From an uncultured Clostridia bacterium (GTDB lineage: Bacteria; Bacillota; Clostridia; Christensenellales; UBA3700): a DNA stretch of 41,247 bases. Position numbers and translations under genes: made by a program. The stretch is from positions 1-41,247 of the forward strand of contig CAMWNK010000012.1 in the NCBI GenBank assembly GCA_947175555.1. Direction: 5' to 3'. Positions 1 to 11,201 of the stretch are shown piece after piece. The notes under the pieces are model-generated. The model was given only the letters and a program-made list of their open reading frames with translations, was not told where the DNA came from and made no database searches. Each line of letters opens with the position of its first letter. Position 1 is the first letter of the stretch.

Positions 1-2
1 GC

Positions 3-851
3 GTAAGCGTTAGCATAGCTCGCACCGATCCCAACTACCTCAATTACAGCTTGTCTAATACTACGGTAGTATTCGATATAATCCTTGGGGCAGGTATGTC
101 CTTAGTGTTTATAGACTGGACGGACGGAGCGGGTAATCCATTTGCAAACGGCGACAGTCTGACGTTTAACGACGCAGTGCAACACCCTGTAGTAACGGTA
201 ACAGACGGTGCAGGCACGATAATAACGGATGCAAACGTAACGTATGCCGATGCAAACGGCAACGCGGTAAGCTCCAAGTGGACAGGCAGCTATAGCGTCA
301 AGATAAGCATAGATACAAGCAAGTACGCCATAGACGGAGCGTGCTCGGACGTATGTGAGTACGTGATATTAGTTGATAGCGACGGCAACGGAGATTACAA
401 GATAATCTCAATAGAAGTAGGCGGAAATTATAAAAAGAACTATTCTACAGGCGATAGCTTCGATAGTTACGGTATGGTGGTGTACGGAATATATCCCGAC
501 GGGGAGAAGGTGGAGCTTAACAATAGCGATTATACGTATTCTCCGGACGGTGCGCTTACAGAAGGCGACAACACAATTACTGTGAGCTACGGAGACTTGA
601 GCGCAACGTTCACCGTCAAGGCAGGGCAGCTTGTAGAGGGCGGTGTGATAGACGGTAAGTGGGTGAGTAAGAAAGTATACATTATCACAACGGCAGGCAT
701 TGCCGCGCTGATACTGATGTGTATTGTACTTGCGGCATGTCTTATCGGTATGAATAAAAAGATGCAGCAGTTGTTTACCAAGGCAATCAATTCAGGCGAT
801 AACGCAAGCGATACCAATAATGGCAGCCTTGCTCAAGATGAAGAAGATTGA
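3..851 (+). CDS. C-terminal part of a surface protein, 5'-truncated by the window: Ig-like domain(s) plus C-terminal TM anchor
   Basis: Frame is open upstream of the track start at 51 (VSVSIARTDPNYLNYSLSNTTVVF...). Big_3-like stretch IEVGGNYKKNYSTGDSFDSYGMVVYGIYPDGEKVELNNSDYTYS...TITVSYGDLSATFTV, then TM segment VYIITTAGIAALILMCIVLAACLIGM. Confidence 0.8.
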   Translation, partial: VSVSIARTDPNYLNYSLSNTTVVFDIILGAGMSLVFIDWTDGAGNPFANGDSLTFNDAVQHPVVTVTDGAGTIITDANVTYADANGNAVSSKWTGSYSVKISIDTSKYAIDGACSDVCEYVILVDSDGNGDYKIISIEVGGNYKKNYSTGDSFDSYGMVVYGIYPDGEKVELNNSDYTYSPDGALTEGDNTITVSYGDLSATFTVKAGQLVEGGVIDGKWVSKKVYIITTAGIAALILMCIVLAACLIGMNKKMQQLFTKAINSGDNASDTNNGSLAQDEED

Positions 852-882
852 TTACTTGTAAGATAGCTATGATATACTGATT

Positions 883-921
883 GCATTTTCAGCTGACTGC
901 TAACTGCAGTCGGCTGAATGC
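883..921. terminator. Strong hairpin between convergent genes, possible bidirectional terminator without a clear U-tract
   Basis: GCATTTTCAGCTGACTGC-TAACT-GCAGTCGGCTGAATGC, between the + gene ending at 851 and the - gene ending at 950. Confidence 0.5.
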
Positions 922-949
922 TATTATATGGATATTATTTGATTTGCTT

Positions 950-2005
950 TTATAGTAACAGAGCAATTAAGCTCATCAGTATAAACGATATCAGCGATTG
1001 TGTAATTTTGGTTGCAAAGTAATATCGCCAGCTTATCTTGCAGGCGGAGAGAAATGTCAGAGACTGCATACCTATCGATATGCCGCCAAAGGATAGAGCC
1101 AGCGCAACCCAAGGCATAGTCGTAGACAGCGGCAGATTGCAATCAGCTATTATTTGACACCCTTTAGTTACTTCTACCAGCGATACTGCAATACCTCTTG
1201 CCATATCATAAGGCATCTGTTGCCAGAATACGCATTTTTGCAATCCGCTTGCGATAAGCCCTATAATTCCTATATCCTCTAATACGTCTGATATCATGCT
1301 GAATACCGCTATGTATCCGCCTACCGCCAGCAGTGAGGTGATGGAAGAGAGCATACTCTCAGACAGCAACGCGCCCATATTGCGCTCTCGTATTTTCACC
1401 TCGCCGCCCAAGGCGTCCTTTTTATTGCCGCGGTAAATCAGTCCGTTGAGCAGCGCGGAAGCAAAGTGCACGGCAAGCAGTATATATCCTGTGGACGTAC
1501 TCTTGAACATGACCGTAGCCACCGTGCCTACAACGAATAGCGGTCCGCTTGTAGATGTGAATGCGGATATTATTTTGACTTGTCGCGCATTAATCGCCCC
1601 GCCGTCGTACAGTTCGCCGAGCAGCTTTGCACCTACGGGGTATCCGCTGATTATGCCCATGCAGCTTACGTAGCCTCCCGCTCCAGGGGCGTTGTATAAC
1701 TTGGATACTGGCCGACGCAGTAGCGAGCCCAACGTATCCGCCATGCCCAGCCCCGTCAGCAGACGCGAGAAGAAGAAAAAGGGGAAGAGCGCAGGCGCAA
1801 CCGACGTGGCAAAAAGTTTTATGCCGTAATACACCGATGCAATATATCTGTCGGGATTGATGACGAGGAAGATTATCAGTAGTGTCAGCAAGCACGAGGG
1901 CACAATCGCGCCCCCGCCTGCAAGGAAAGACTTTAGCTTACGGAAATAACCGACCATATTAAATAATACAACGTCAAAGCGCGGATAATGATTATTAATT
2001 GCCAT
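950..2005 (-). CDS. ylbJ: YlbJ-like sporulation integral membrane protein (nucleoside-recognition/Gate family)
   Basis: Multi-TM protein with SVAPALFPFFFFSRLL and GIISGYPVGAKLLGELYDGG motifs typical of YlbJ. Actual start may be an internal Met. Confidence 0.75.
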   Translation of the reverse strand: MAINNHYPRFDVVLFNMVGYFRKLKSFLAGGGAIVPSCLLTLLIIFLVINPDRYIASVYYGIKLFATSVAPALFPFFFFSRLLTGLGMADTLGSLLRRPVSKLYNAPGAGGYVSCMGIISGYPVGAKLLGELYDGGAINARQVKIISAFTSTSGPLFVVGTVATVMFKSTSTGYILLAVHFASALLNGLIYRGNKKDALGGEVKIRERNMGALLSESMLSSITSLLAVGGYIAVFSMISDVLEDIGIIGLIASGLQKCVFWQQMPYDMARGIAVSLVEVTKGCQIIADCNLPLSTTMPWVALALSFGGISIGMQSLTFLSACKISWRYYFATKITQSLISFILMSLIALLL

Positions 2006-2272
2006 ACTTGTCTATATATAAAGATTAATAATATAGATATATTGCCTGTGCCTTGATAGTGAGGCGCGCGTATGACTTTAATAAAAGTAATGCGGCTAAA
2101 GCTGGCGATTGCATTTCATAAGTGAAATCTTTTTTTCATATCGAGGTTAAGGAGCAAAGCCGTAGTATATTCTGCAAAGAGCGATTAAATAAACTTGAAA
2201 GCATATTGCTTAAGACTTATCTATATGGCTTATTACCTTAATGCTGTTTTAGATATTCTTTACACTAAATAA

Positions 2273-2300
2273 TTGACTTATGGGAAAAATGTAGTATAAT
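2273..2300 (+). promoter_or_regulatory. Sigma-A-type promoter of hrcA operon
   Basis: TTGACT (2273-2278), 16 bp spacer, TATAAT (2295-2300), just upstream of CIRCE. Confidence 0.8.
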
Positions 2301-2304
2301 AGAA

Positions 2305-2331
2305 TTAGCAGTCGCAAGCATAGAGTGCTAA
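2305..2331 (+). promoter_or_regulatory. CIRCE operator (HrcA binding site)
   Basis: TTAGCAGTC-N9-GAGTGCTAA; consensus TTAGCACTC-N9-GAGTGCTAA with one mismatch in the left arm. Confidence 0.93.
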
Positions 2332-2362
2332 CACTCGATAGCGATTACTGCCAGAGGTAAGA

Positions 2363-3379
2363 ATGGATCAGTTGTCCGCAAGAAAGAAGAGATTGCTTGA
2401 AGCGGTGGTCGACAGCTATATATGCAGCGTCGAGCCTATATCTTCGTCTGCCATACAGAAGGAATATATGCCCGACGTATCCAGCGCGACGATTAGGAGC
2501 GAACTTGCGGGATTGGAAGAGCTTGGCTACCTCGTCAAGCCTCACGTAAGCGCGGGCAGAGTGCCCTCGAGCAAGGCGTACAGATACTATGTCGAGAGCA
2601 TACTCAGCAGTGTGTCCGAAGAGGACATAGACGAGCTCGAGCAGGCGGGCAGAGCTAAGATAGAAGGCGTCGAGACCATTGTAAAAGATACCGTCAAGGT
2701 AGTGAGCGACATCACCAATTATACCTCTCTCATGGTGCTTGAGGGCGTTGACAATCTGATTGTCAAAGAGGTAAAGCTAATCAATCTGGGCAACGATACC
2801 GCTTTAGTCATAGTCATTACCGACGCGGGAGTGCTTAGGGATAAACTCATAGACATCGGCGCAGGCGTTACCGACGGATATCTCGACTCCGCGGCGTGCA
2901 TAATCAACGACGCTTTCGGCGGCAGGAGCATTAAGGATATCAGCTACAGCGATACGTTGCCTGCCGGAGTTGAAGAATTCAAGCAGGTATTTGATGAAGT
3001 CGTCGCGCTTCTACGCGCCTGCAAGAGCGGCAGCGACTCGCAGATATACGTCGAGGGTACGGATAAAATATTCGATTATCCCGAGTACAAGGACGTAGAT
3101 AACGTACGCAACTTTATGTCCGTCATCAGCCGTAAGGATAAGATACACGAGCTTATCGACGGGGACAGCGATATAGAGTTCAGCATTAAGATAGGCGCGG
3201 AAGAGGGCGTAAAGAATATGGCTCTCGTTACCGCAAGGTATGCTATCTCGGGCAATAAAGTAGGGCGCGTGGGCGTTATCGGTCCCGAGCGCATGGATTA
3301 TAAAAAAGTTATCAAAGTATTGAGCAGATTGGGCAGGACCATAGGAGAGCTTACGGACAAGGAGGATAAAGATGTCTAA
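2363..3379 (+). CDS. hrcA: Heat-inducible transcription repressor HrcA
   Basis: N-terminal winged-helix (SARKKRLLEAVVDSYICSVEPISSSAIQ..SSATIRSELAGLEELGYL), GPERMDY motif, CIRCE upstream, grpE-dnaK downstream. Confidence 0.95.
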   Translation: MDQLSARKKRLLEAVVDSYICSVEPISSSAIQKEYMPDVSSATIRSELAGLEELGYLVKPHVSAGRVPSSKAYRYYVESILSSVSEEDIDELEQAGRAKIEGVETIVKDTVKVVSDITNYTSLMVLEGVDNLIVKEVKLINLGNDTALVIVITDAGVLRDKLIDIGAGVTDGYLDSAACIINDAFGGRSIKDISYSDTLPAGVEEFKQVFDEVVALLRACKSGSDSQIYVEGTDKIFDYPEYKDVDNVRNFMSVISRKDKIHELIDGDSDIEFSIKIGAEEGVKNMALVTARYAISGNKVGRVGVIGPERMDYKKVIKVLSRLGRTIGELTDKEDKDV

Positions 3380-3902
3380 GAAGAAAGAAAGCGTCGAAGA
3401 AGAAAGCGAGGCTGTAACGTACGAATTCGATAAGGCAGAGCAAGTAAACGGCGATGACGTTATCGTAGAGAGCGCGCAGGATAACTACAAAGAAGAGTAC
3501 GACGCGCTTAACGCAAAATATATAAGGTTGCAGGCGGACTTTGACAATTTCAAGCGTCGCAATTCCGATCTCGGTACGAGGATGTATCAAGAGGGCAAGT
3601 TCGAAGTGATAGAGGGTATATTGCCCGTGCTTGACAATCTCGACATGGCTATCTCGGCGCAAAAGGACGAGGGACAGCGTCAGGGTATCGAGCTGGTGCG
3701 CAAGCAATTCCTTGATGTTATGGGCAAGTTCGGGGTAGAAGAGTACGATCCTAAGGGCGAGGAGTTCAGCCCTCATCTGCACGAGGCGGTGATGAGTCAG
3801 GACGATCCCGACAACGTCGGCAAGATAATATCCGTGCTCAAGAAGGGATATAAGCACAGCGGCAAGGTGCTCAGGCACCCCATGGTTATTGTAGGCAAAT
3901 AA
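3372..3902 (+). CDS. grpE: Nucleotide exchange factor GrpE
   Basis: RLQADFDNFKRRN, LPVLDNLDMA, GKVLRHPMVIVGK; between hrcA and dnaK. Confidence 0.95.
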   Translation: MSKKKESVEEESEAVTYEFDKAEQVNGDDVIVESAQDNYKEEYDALNAKYIRLQADFDNFKRRNSDLGTRMYQEGKFEVIEGILPVLDNLDMAISAQKDEGQRQGIELVRKQFLDVMGKFGVEEYDPKGEEFSPHLHEAVMSQDDPDNVGKIISVLKKGYKHSGKVLRHPMVIVGK

Positions 3903-3934
3903 GCGATATTGCGGCATTAACGCAACATACGTAA

Positions 3935-5788
<1,854 letters not shown>

Positions 5789-5795
5789 TAGGTAT

Positions 5796-6908
5796 ATGGC
5801 TAAAGATTTATACGAGCTACTCGGCGTGAATAAAAACGCCTCCGAGGATGAAATTAAGAGCGCCTACCGCAAGATGGCGCTCAAGTATCATCCCGACCGC
5901 TATGCTTCCGCTTCCGAACAGGAGAAGAAGAGCGCGGAGGATAAGTTTAAGGAAATCAATCACGCCTACGAGGTACTCTCGAATAAGACCAAGAAAGAGA
6001 ATTACGACCGCTACGGCAATGAGGACGGTCCGCAAGGCTTTGGCGGAGGCGGAGGCTTCGGGGGCTTTGAGGGCGGAGGCGGATTCGACGATATACTCAG
6101 CTCTATATTCGGCGGGGGCTTCGGCGGCAGACGCAATCCCAACGCTCCGCGCGACGGCGACGACGTAACAATGAACGTTACGCTCACCTTTAACGAGGCG
6201 TATTCCGGCACGACTAAGACAGTGCGCTATACGAGGGAGAGCGAGTGTCCCGATTGCCACGGCAGCGGCGCTAAAGACGCGTCGTCTGTCAAGGTATGTC
6301 CTTACTGCCACGGCAGCGGCTATGTTACTCAGACGCAGCGCACAATGTTCGGTCAGCAATCCGTAAGGACCGTGTGCAGCAACTGCGGCGGAAAGGGCAA
6401 GGTAATAAGCGATAAGTGCAAGAGCTGTAAGGGCAGCGGAAGCGTGAGACGGGACGTCGTCAAGGAAATAAAAATTCCCGGCGGCGTGGATACGGGCACG
6501 AGGATGACTGTGCGCTATGAGGGCAACAGCGGACGCAACGGCGGTCAGAAGGGCGATTTGATTATCGTGTTCACCGTGCAGGCAAGTCCTATATATAAGC
6601 GCGTGGGCAACGACTTGTTTGCCGATCAGCATATTACGGTATATGACGCGGCGGTAGGATGCGATATCATGCTTGAGACCATGAAAGGACCTGCCAAGCT
6701 CAAGATACCCGAGGGCGTGCAGACAGGCACAAAAATCAGACTCAAGGGCAACGGCATGAAAGTGCTCAACCGCGACACCTACGGCGACTTATACGTAACG
6801 GTCAAGGTGGATACCCCCAGAGGATTGGATAAAAAGCAGCTTAAGCTCCTCAAGGAGTTTGAAGATTCGCTCAAAGACGGTCAGAAACCGAGGTACAACA
6901 AGAGCTGA
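5796..6908 (+). CDS. dnaJ: Molecular chaperone DnaJ (Hsp40)
   Basis: J-domain with HPD (KYHPDRY), G/F region, four CxxCxGxG repeats. Confidence 0.97.
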   Translation: MAKDLYELLGVNKNASEDEIKSAYRKMALKYHPDRYASASEQEKKSAEDKFKEINHAYEVLSNKTKKENYDRYGNEDGPQGFGGGGGFGGFEGGGGFDDILSSIFGGGFGGRRNPNAPRDGDDVTMNVTLTFNEAYSGTTKTVRYTRESECPDCHGSGAKDASSVKVCPYCHGSGYVTQTQRTMFGQQSVRTVCSNCGGKGKVISDKCKSCKGSGSVRRDVVKEIKIPGGVDTGTRMTVRYEGNSGRNGGQKGDLIIVFTVQASPIYKRVGNDLFADQHITVYDAAVGCDIMLETMKGPAKLKIPEGVQTGTKIRLKGNGMKVLNRDTYGDLYVTVKVDTPRGLDKKQLKLLKEFEDSLKDGQKPRYNKS

Positions 6909-7834
6909 TGAATATCGTAAAAAGGGTTACCGTATATACTACAAGCGCAGGCAGCGAGCTTGTGGCTGATATTTTATACGGCGCGGGCAGCGAAGGCGTA
7001 GGAATATACGACAGCGAGGACTTCAAGTCCATGCTGAATAGCGATATAATATGGGATTATGTGGACGAGTCCGCCCTCGCATACTCAGAGGTAGTACGCG
7101 TGGCGGGCTTTTTTTCGCCCGACTTCAACGTGAATATCATCACGGAAGCATTACAGGAGCTTAAAAGTCGTTCTGAGACAGACCTCGGCAGTTTGGAAAT
7201 AAACTGCGACGAGGCGGACGCCGATGCGTGGATAGATATTTGGAAGTCTTACGCCCGCCCCATACGCGAGGGCAAGATAGTCATATTGCCCGAGTGGACA
7301 GATTGCGGATTTAAGAGCGAGCAGGGCGATATAATTATTCGTCTCGATCCTGGGATGGCTTTCGGTACGGGAGAACACGAGACCACAAGGCTGTGTCTGA
7401 GACTGTTGCAAGACGTCATAAAGACGGGGGACAGGGTACTCGATATCGGTACGGGCAGCGGGATACTCGCAATAGCAGCCGCTAAGCTGGGAGCAAGCGA
7501 GGTTGATGCCTGCGATATAGACGCTCAGGCTGTGGATGCGTGCATACGTAACTGCAAGGTCAACGGCGTCGCCGATAAGGTCAATGCCGCTAAGGCGGAC
7601 TTGACGTCTGCAGCTCGCGGCAAGTATGACGTAGTGCTCGGCAACATTACTGCCGATATCCTTATGCGCCTTAGCAATGATATAGGCGACTATACCGCAA
7701 GCGGCGCATCGACTGTGGTGTCGGGGATAATCCACTCCCGCGCAGACGATGTGGAGCAGGCTTATACTAAGGCGGGCTTTAATCTTGCAAAGACGGCTGT
7801 TTTAGGCGAGTGGCGGGCATACGTATGGAAGTAA
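6908..7834 (+). CDS. prmA: Ribosomal protein L11 methyltransferase PrmA
   Basis: DPGMAFGTGEHETTRLCL and VLDIGTGSGILAIAAAKLGA motifs; conserved position after dnaJ. Confidence 0.93.
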   Translation: MNIVKRVTVYTTSAGSELVADILYGAGSEGVGIYDSEDFKSMLNSDIIWDYVDESALAYSEVVRVAGFFSPDFNVNIITEALQELKSRSETDLGSLEINCDEADADAWIDIWKSYARPIREGKIVILPEWTDCGFKSEQGDIIIRLDPGMAFGTGEHETTRLCLRLLQDVIKTGDRVLDIGTGSGILAIAAAKLGASEVDACDIDAQAVDACIRNCKVNGVADKVNAAKADLTSAARGKYDVVLGNITADILMRLSNDIGDYTASGASTVVSGIIHSRADDVEQAYTKAGFNLAKTAVLGEWRAYVWK

Positions 7835-8541
7835 AGAGATTTTTTGCAGATACTTCACCCGATTGCGGCGTATTTACCTTGGACGGCGACGAGCTGTATC
7901 ATATGAGGAAAGTGCTCAGGTACAAGGTAGGTTACAAGGCGATAATATGCAACGGCGACGGCAATGAGTACGATTGCACCGTTACCGAAATTACGGACGA
8001 TTGCGCAGTCCTTAAAGTCGATAATGTGCATGAGTGCGCGGGCGAGCCCGACTTCAATCTCAGATTATGTCAAGCTATTCCCAAGAGCGCGAAATACGAA
8101 TACATAATTCAAAAGAGCGTGGAGCTCGGCGTAAGCGAAATTATTTTTTTCGATTCCGACTATTCAAGTAGCGAAGAGTATAGGCAGGAGCGCGCGGATA
8201 AGATTGCGCTCGAGGCGTGCAAGCAATGCGGCAGAGCTCGCAGAGTTAGGGTGAGCCGCTTGTCATCTCTCGATGAGGTGCTCGATAGGGCGCAGGGCAT
8301 GTCTGTTATTATGCCTTACGAGAAGGCGGACGGCGCGTCCATAGCTTGCGCCGCAGGCGTCAAGGGAGATATAGCGCTCATCATCGGTAGTGAAGGCGGA
8401 TTCAGCGACAGGGAAGCTCGCCTTGCGATAGACAGGGGTGCGATGCTCGTAACGCTGGGCAAGCGCATCCTTAGATGTGAGACAGCTGCGGCGGTTGCAA
8501 CCGCGCTCGTAATGTATGAAAGAGGCGGATTGGGCAAGTGA
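7825..8541 (+). CDS. rsmE: 16S rRNA (uracil(1498)-N(3))-methyltransferase RsmE
   Basis: MEVKRFFAD..., IIGSEGGFSDREARLA, LGKRILRCETAA. ATG at 7825 preferred over track start 7810. Confidence 0.92.
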   Translation: MEVKRFFADTSPDCGVFTLDGDELYHMRKVLRYKVGYKAIICNGDGNEYDCTVTEITDDCAVLKVDNVHECAGEPDFNLRLCQAIPKSAKYEYIIQKSVELGVSEIIFFDSDYSSSEEYRQERADKIALEACKQCGRARRVRVSRLSSLDEVLDRAQGMSVIMPYEKADGASIACAAGVKGDIALIIGSEGGFSDREARLAIDRGAMLVTLGKRILRCETAAAVATALVMYERGGLGK

Positions 8542-9779
8542 AGATAGTAGTATACAATCTCGGTTGCAAGGTCAATAAGTACGAGTGCGACTGTCTTATA
8601 AGTAAATTGAGAGAGAGGGGGCACGAGGTATCGGAGAAGCTGGAGCGTGCCGACATATATATAGTCAATACATGCGCCGTAACCGCCGAGGCGGAACGCA
8701 AGTCAAGGCAGTGCGTAAGCAGATGCCTAAAACTTAACGGCGATGCTAAGGTGATAATCGCAGGCTGCGCTTCTCAAGACGACTATCAGCCCTTTTCCGA
8801 CTCTCCGCGCGTGAGTTATGTGTGCGGTACAGCGGGCAAGTCGGAAATAGTAGACAAGCTCGACGATATCGGCGTCAACGTATCTCAGCTTCCTATTGAG
8901 TACGAAGAGCTGGGCAATCCCGAGACCGACCGCACGCGTATGTCGGTCAAGATTCAGGATGGGTGCGACAATTACTGTTCATATTGCCTGATACCGTATC
9001 TCCGCGGGCGAAGCCGCAGCAGACGAGAGGACGCTATAATAAGCGAATGCTCGAGTTTAAGCCGCAAGACGTGCGAAATAGTGCTTACGGGCATAGATAT
9101 ATCTTCCTATGGGAAGAATATCGGCAGCTCTCTTGCCTGCCTCATAGGCAAACTCAAGGACATAGATTGCAGGATAAGGCTGGGCTCATTGGAGGCGAGC
9201 GTTATCACAAGCGAGTTGCTTGACGCGTGCAAGGCTTTACCTAAGTTCTGTCCGCACTTTCATCTGTCTTTACAGAGCGGTTGCGACAGCGTGCTCAAGC
9301 GTATGAACAGACACTATACCACAGACGAGTACGCGGACAAAGTCGCCCTTATCCGCGCATATTTTCCCGATGCTGCGATTACTACGGATATCATATGCGG
9401 CTTTCCTTGCGAGAGCGATATTGACTTTGAGCAGACGCTTGGATTTATTGACAGGATAGGGTTTGCTCATGTGCACGTATTCGGATATTCGCCGCGTAAA
9501 GGCACTGCCGCGGCAAGGCTCAAACCATTGCACGGCAGCATTGTCAAGGCAAGGTGCGCAAGAGCTCAAGAGATTGCTAAGGCGTGTGCCGATAGATATC
9601 TTAGCTCTATTATTGGTAAGACGTTAGAGGTATTGACAGAAGGCGTAGAGGACGGATATACCTGCGGATTTTCAAGAGAGTACGTAAGATGTTATATATC
9701 GGGCGCGCCGCTTGGCAGCGTAGTCAGAGTAAGAGCAATCGAGCCGTATGCGGACGGATTGCTGTGCGAGATGATTTAG
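8538..9779 (+). CDS. mtaB: tRNA t6A37 methylthiotransferase MtaB
   Basis: NLGCKVNKYECD, radical SAM CDNYCSYCLIPYLRGRSRSR, C-terminal TRAM-like region. GTG start. Confidence 0.92.
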   Translation: MKIVVYNLGCKVNKYECDCLISKLRERGHEVSEKLERADIYIVNTCAVTAEAERKSRQCVSRCLKLNGDAKVIIAGCASQDDYQPFSDSPRVSYVCGTAGKSEIVDKLDDIGVNVSQLPIEYEELGNPETDRTRMSVKIQDGCDNYCSYCLIPYLRGRSRSRREDAIISECSSLSRKTCEIVLTGIDISSYGKNIGSSLACLIGKLKDIDCRIRLGSLEASVITSELLDACKALPKFCPHFHLSLQSGCDSVLKRMNRHYTTDEYADKVALIRAYFPDAAITTDIICGFPCESDIDFEQTLGFIDRIGFAHVHVFGYSPRKGTAAARLKPLHGSIVKARCARAQEIAKACADRYLSSIIGKTLEVLTEGVEDGYTCGFSREYVRCYISGAPLGSVVRVRAIEPYADGLLCEMI

Positions 9780-9841
9780 TCGTTTCGTTTAGCGGCATCA
9801 GTCAATCGATTAAATAAAATTATATATTAGGAGTGAAGGTT

Positions 9842-10186
9842 ATGGATAACTGCATTTTTTGCAAAATAATCGCGGGGGATATCCCTTCTGACAGAGTATA
9901 CGAGGATGAGGATATGATAATCATCAGAGATATCAATCCGCAAGCGCCCGTGCATCTCTTGCTTATCCCCAAGGAGCATTATGCCGACATCACGTGCCTT
10001 AACGCAGAGAGGGCTGCTACGCTTGGCAGATGTCTTAATAAGTTGCAAGATATCGTCGGCAATATTCCTCAGCTCAAGGACGGATTCAGACTGATTAATA
10101 ATAAAGGCGAATTTGCGGGGCAGACCGTAGGACATATGCACGTGCATATTCTCGGCGGCACGGCTATGGGCGAGGGATTGCTGTAA
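9842..10186 (+). CDS. Histidine triad (HIT) family nucleotide-binding protein
   Basis: CIFCKIIAGDIPSDRVYEDED and GQTVGHMHVHILGG (HxHxH). ATG at 9842 after GGAG SD. Confidence 0.93.
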   Translation: MDNCIFCKIIAGDIPSDRVYEDEDMIIIRDINPQAPVHLLLIPKEHYADITCLNAERAATLGRCLNKLQDIVGNIPQLKDGFRLINNKGEFAGQTVGHMHVHILGGTAMGEGLL

Positions 10187-10205
10187 TACATATATTAAAA
10201 AACAG

Positions 10206-10234
10206 TTGACATTAAAGCCTTGATATAATAATAT
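10206..10234 (+). promoter_or_regulatory. Promoter upstream of rpsU
   Basis: TTGACA-N17-TAATAT, with overlapping TATAAT alternatives. Confidence 0.6.
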
Positions 10235-10277
10235 AATCAAGTAGATAATTCCGTAGAGCGGACAGGAGGTGAAAAGT

Positions 10278-10457
10278 ATGTCGACAGTCAAAGTAGGAGA
10301 AAACGAGTCTTTGGACAGCGCAATCAGACGCTTTAAGCGTAAGTGCTCTCGCGACGGCATAATCGGCGACCTCCGTAAGAGAGAGGCTTACGAGAAGCCC
10401 AGCGTTAAGCGCAAGAAGAAGGCAGAGGCAGCTCGCAAGCGTATGTATAAGAACTGA
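10278..10457 (+). CDS. rpsU: 30S ribosomal protein S21
   Basis: [28 protein letters not shown]...[26 protein letters not shown]. Confidence 0.96.
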   Translation: MSTVKVGENESLDSAIRRFKRKCSRDGIIGDLRKREAYEKPSVKRKKKAEAARKRMYKN

Positions 10458-10472
10458 TTAATACGCGATTAA

Positions 10473-10497
10473 GGCACGGAGATATCCGTGCTTTTCT
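10473..10497 (+). terminator. Rho-independent terminator after rpsU
   Basis: GCACGGA-GATA-TCCGTGC-TTTTCT. Confidence 0.8.
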
Positions 10498-10798
10498 ATT
10501 TATCGGCTCATGATATTATGCGCTGCGGCAGCGCGCTCTTATTGATGTGGGCGAGTGGCTCGCATCCCTTATAGATACGATACTTAATATGCGTAATCTG
10601 CCTTATTAGACGCTAATTAATTAGGTATTGTATGAAAGATATTAAATAGAGTATAAGTCCCGCTCGGTGTAGAGCGGGACTTATGCTACAGAGCTTATAA
10701 GCCTATTTTTGCACTATAACTCTGCATACGGTTGGCAGCGTCTTATAATGCCGCTATCGGATAGACGATATTGATAGTATCGCCTTATGACGCTGCTG

Positions 10799-10918
10799 TC
10801 AGTCGAGCGCCTTAATGATTTTTTCTTTAATCATTTCTTTGCCCGACGGCTTCTTGCTTTTTTGTACGGCAATGGCAGTAAGCATGCCTACGCTTATTCC
10901 CATCCAAAACTTATTCAT
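10799..10918 (-). CDS. Small (39 aa) hypothetical protein with hydrophobic N-terminus, not in ORF track
   Basis: MNKFWMGISVGMLTAIAVQKSKKPSGKEMIKEKIIKALD*, preceded by AACGGAGGCGTATT (GGAGG SD). Confidence 0.6.
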   Translation of the reverse strand: MNKFWMGISVGMLTAIAVQKSKKPSGKEMIKEKIIKALD

Positions 10919-11141
10919 AATACGCCTCCGTTATTTCTGCGCCGTATGTTACGGCTTCGTAAGTAGTATGTGCTAATGCCGAATATTGGCGCAAGGAAAA
11001 AAATGTATCTTGCTTTATAAGCCGCATTTTGCGATTTTCGACTTTTTTGAACGCTTTAATGACGTGTTCGTAATTATCGGCTGTAGTTTAATCGCAAAGA
11101 GCAAGTCGTGTAATTATATTGCGTCGCAGACGATTCGGCTA

Positions 11142-11181
11142 TAAAAAATATGCGTCCGCAGCAAATAGCCGCTACGGACGC
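11142..11181 (-). terminator. Terminator downstream of the GDPD-family gene
   Basis: Minus strand GCGTCCGTAGC-GGCTATTT-GCTGCGGACGC-ATATTTTTT. Confidence 0.8.
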
Positions 11182-11201
11182 TACTAATACGTTCTTTTGA
11201 T

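Noticed and set aside
2113-2136. Terminator-like ATTTCA-TAAG-TGAAAT-C-TTTTTTT in the ylbJ-hrcA intergenic region
   Set aside because: Short AT-rich stem with no upstream plus-strand gene; too weak to call.
5817-6632. 271 aa minus-strand ORF antisense to dnaJ, and similar ORFs at 4019-4768, 5072-5734 and 12776-14029
   Set aside because: Shadow ORFs opposite conserved chaperone/lepA genes, without recognisable domains.
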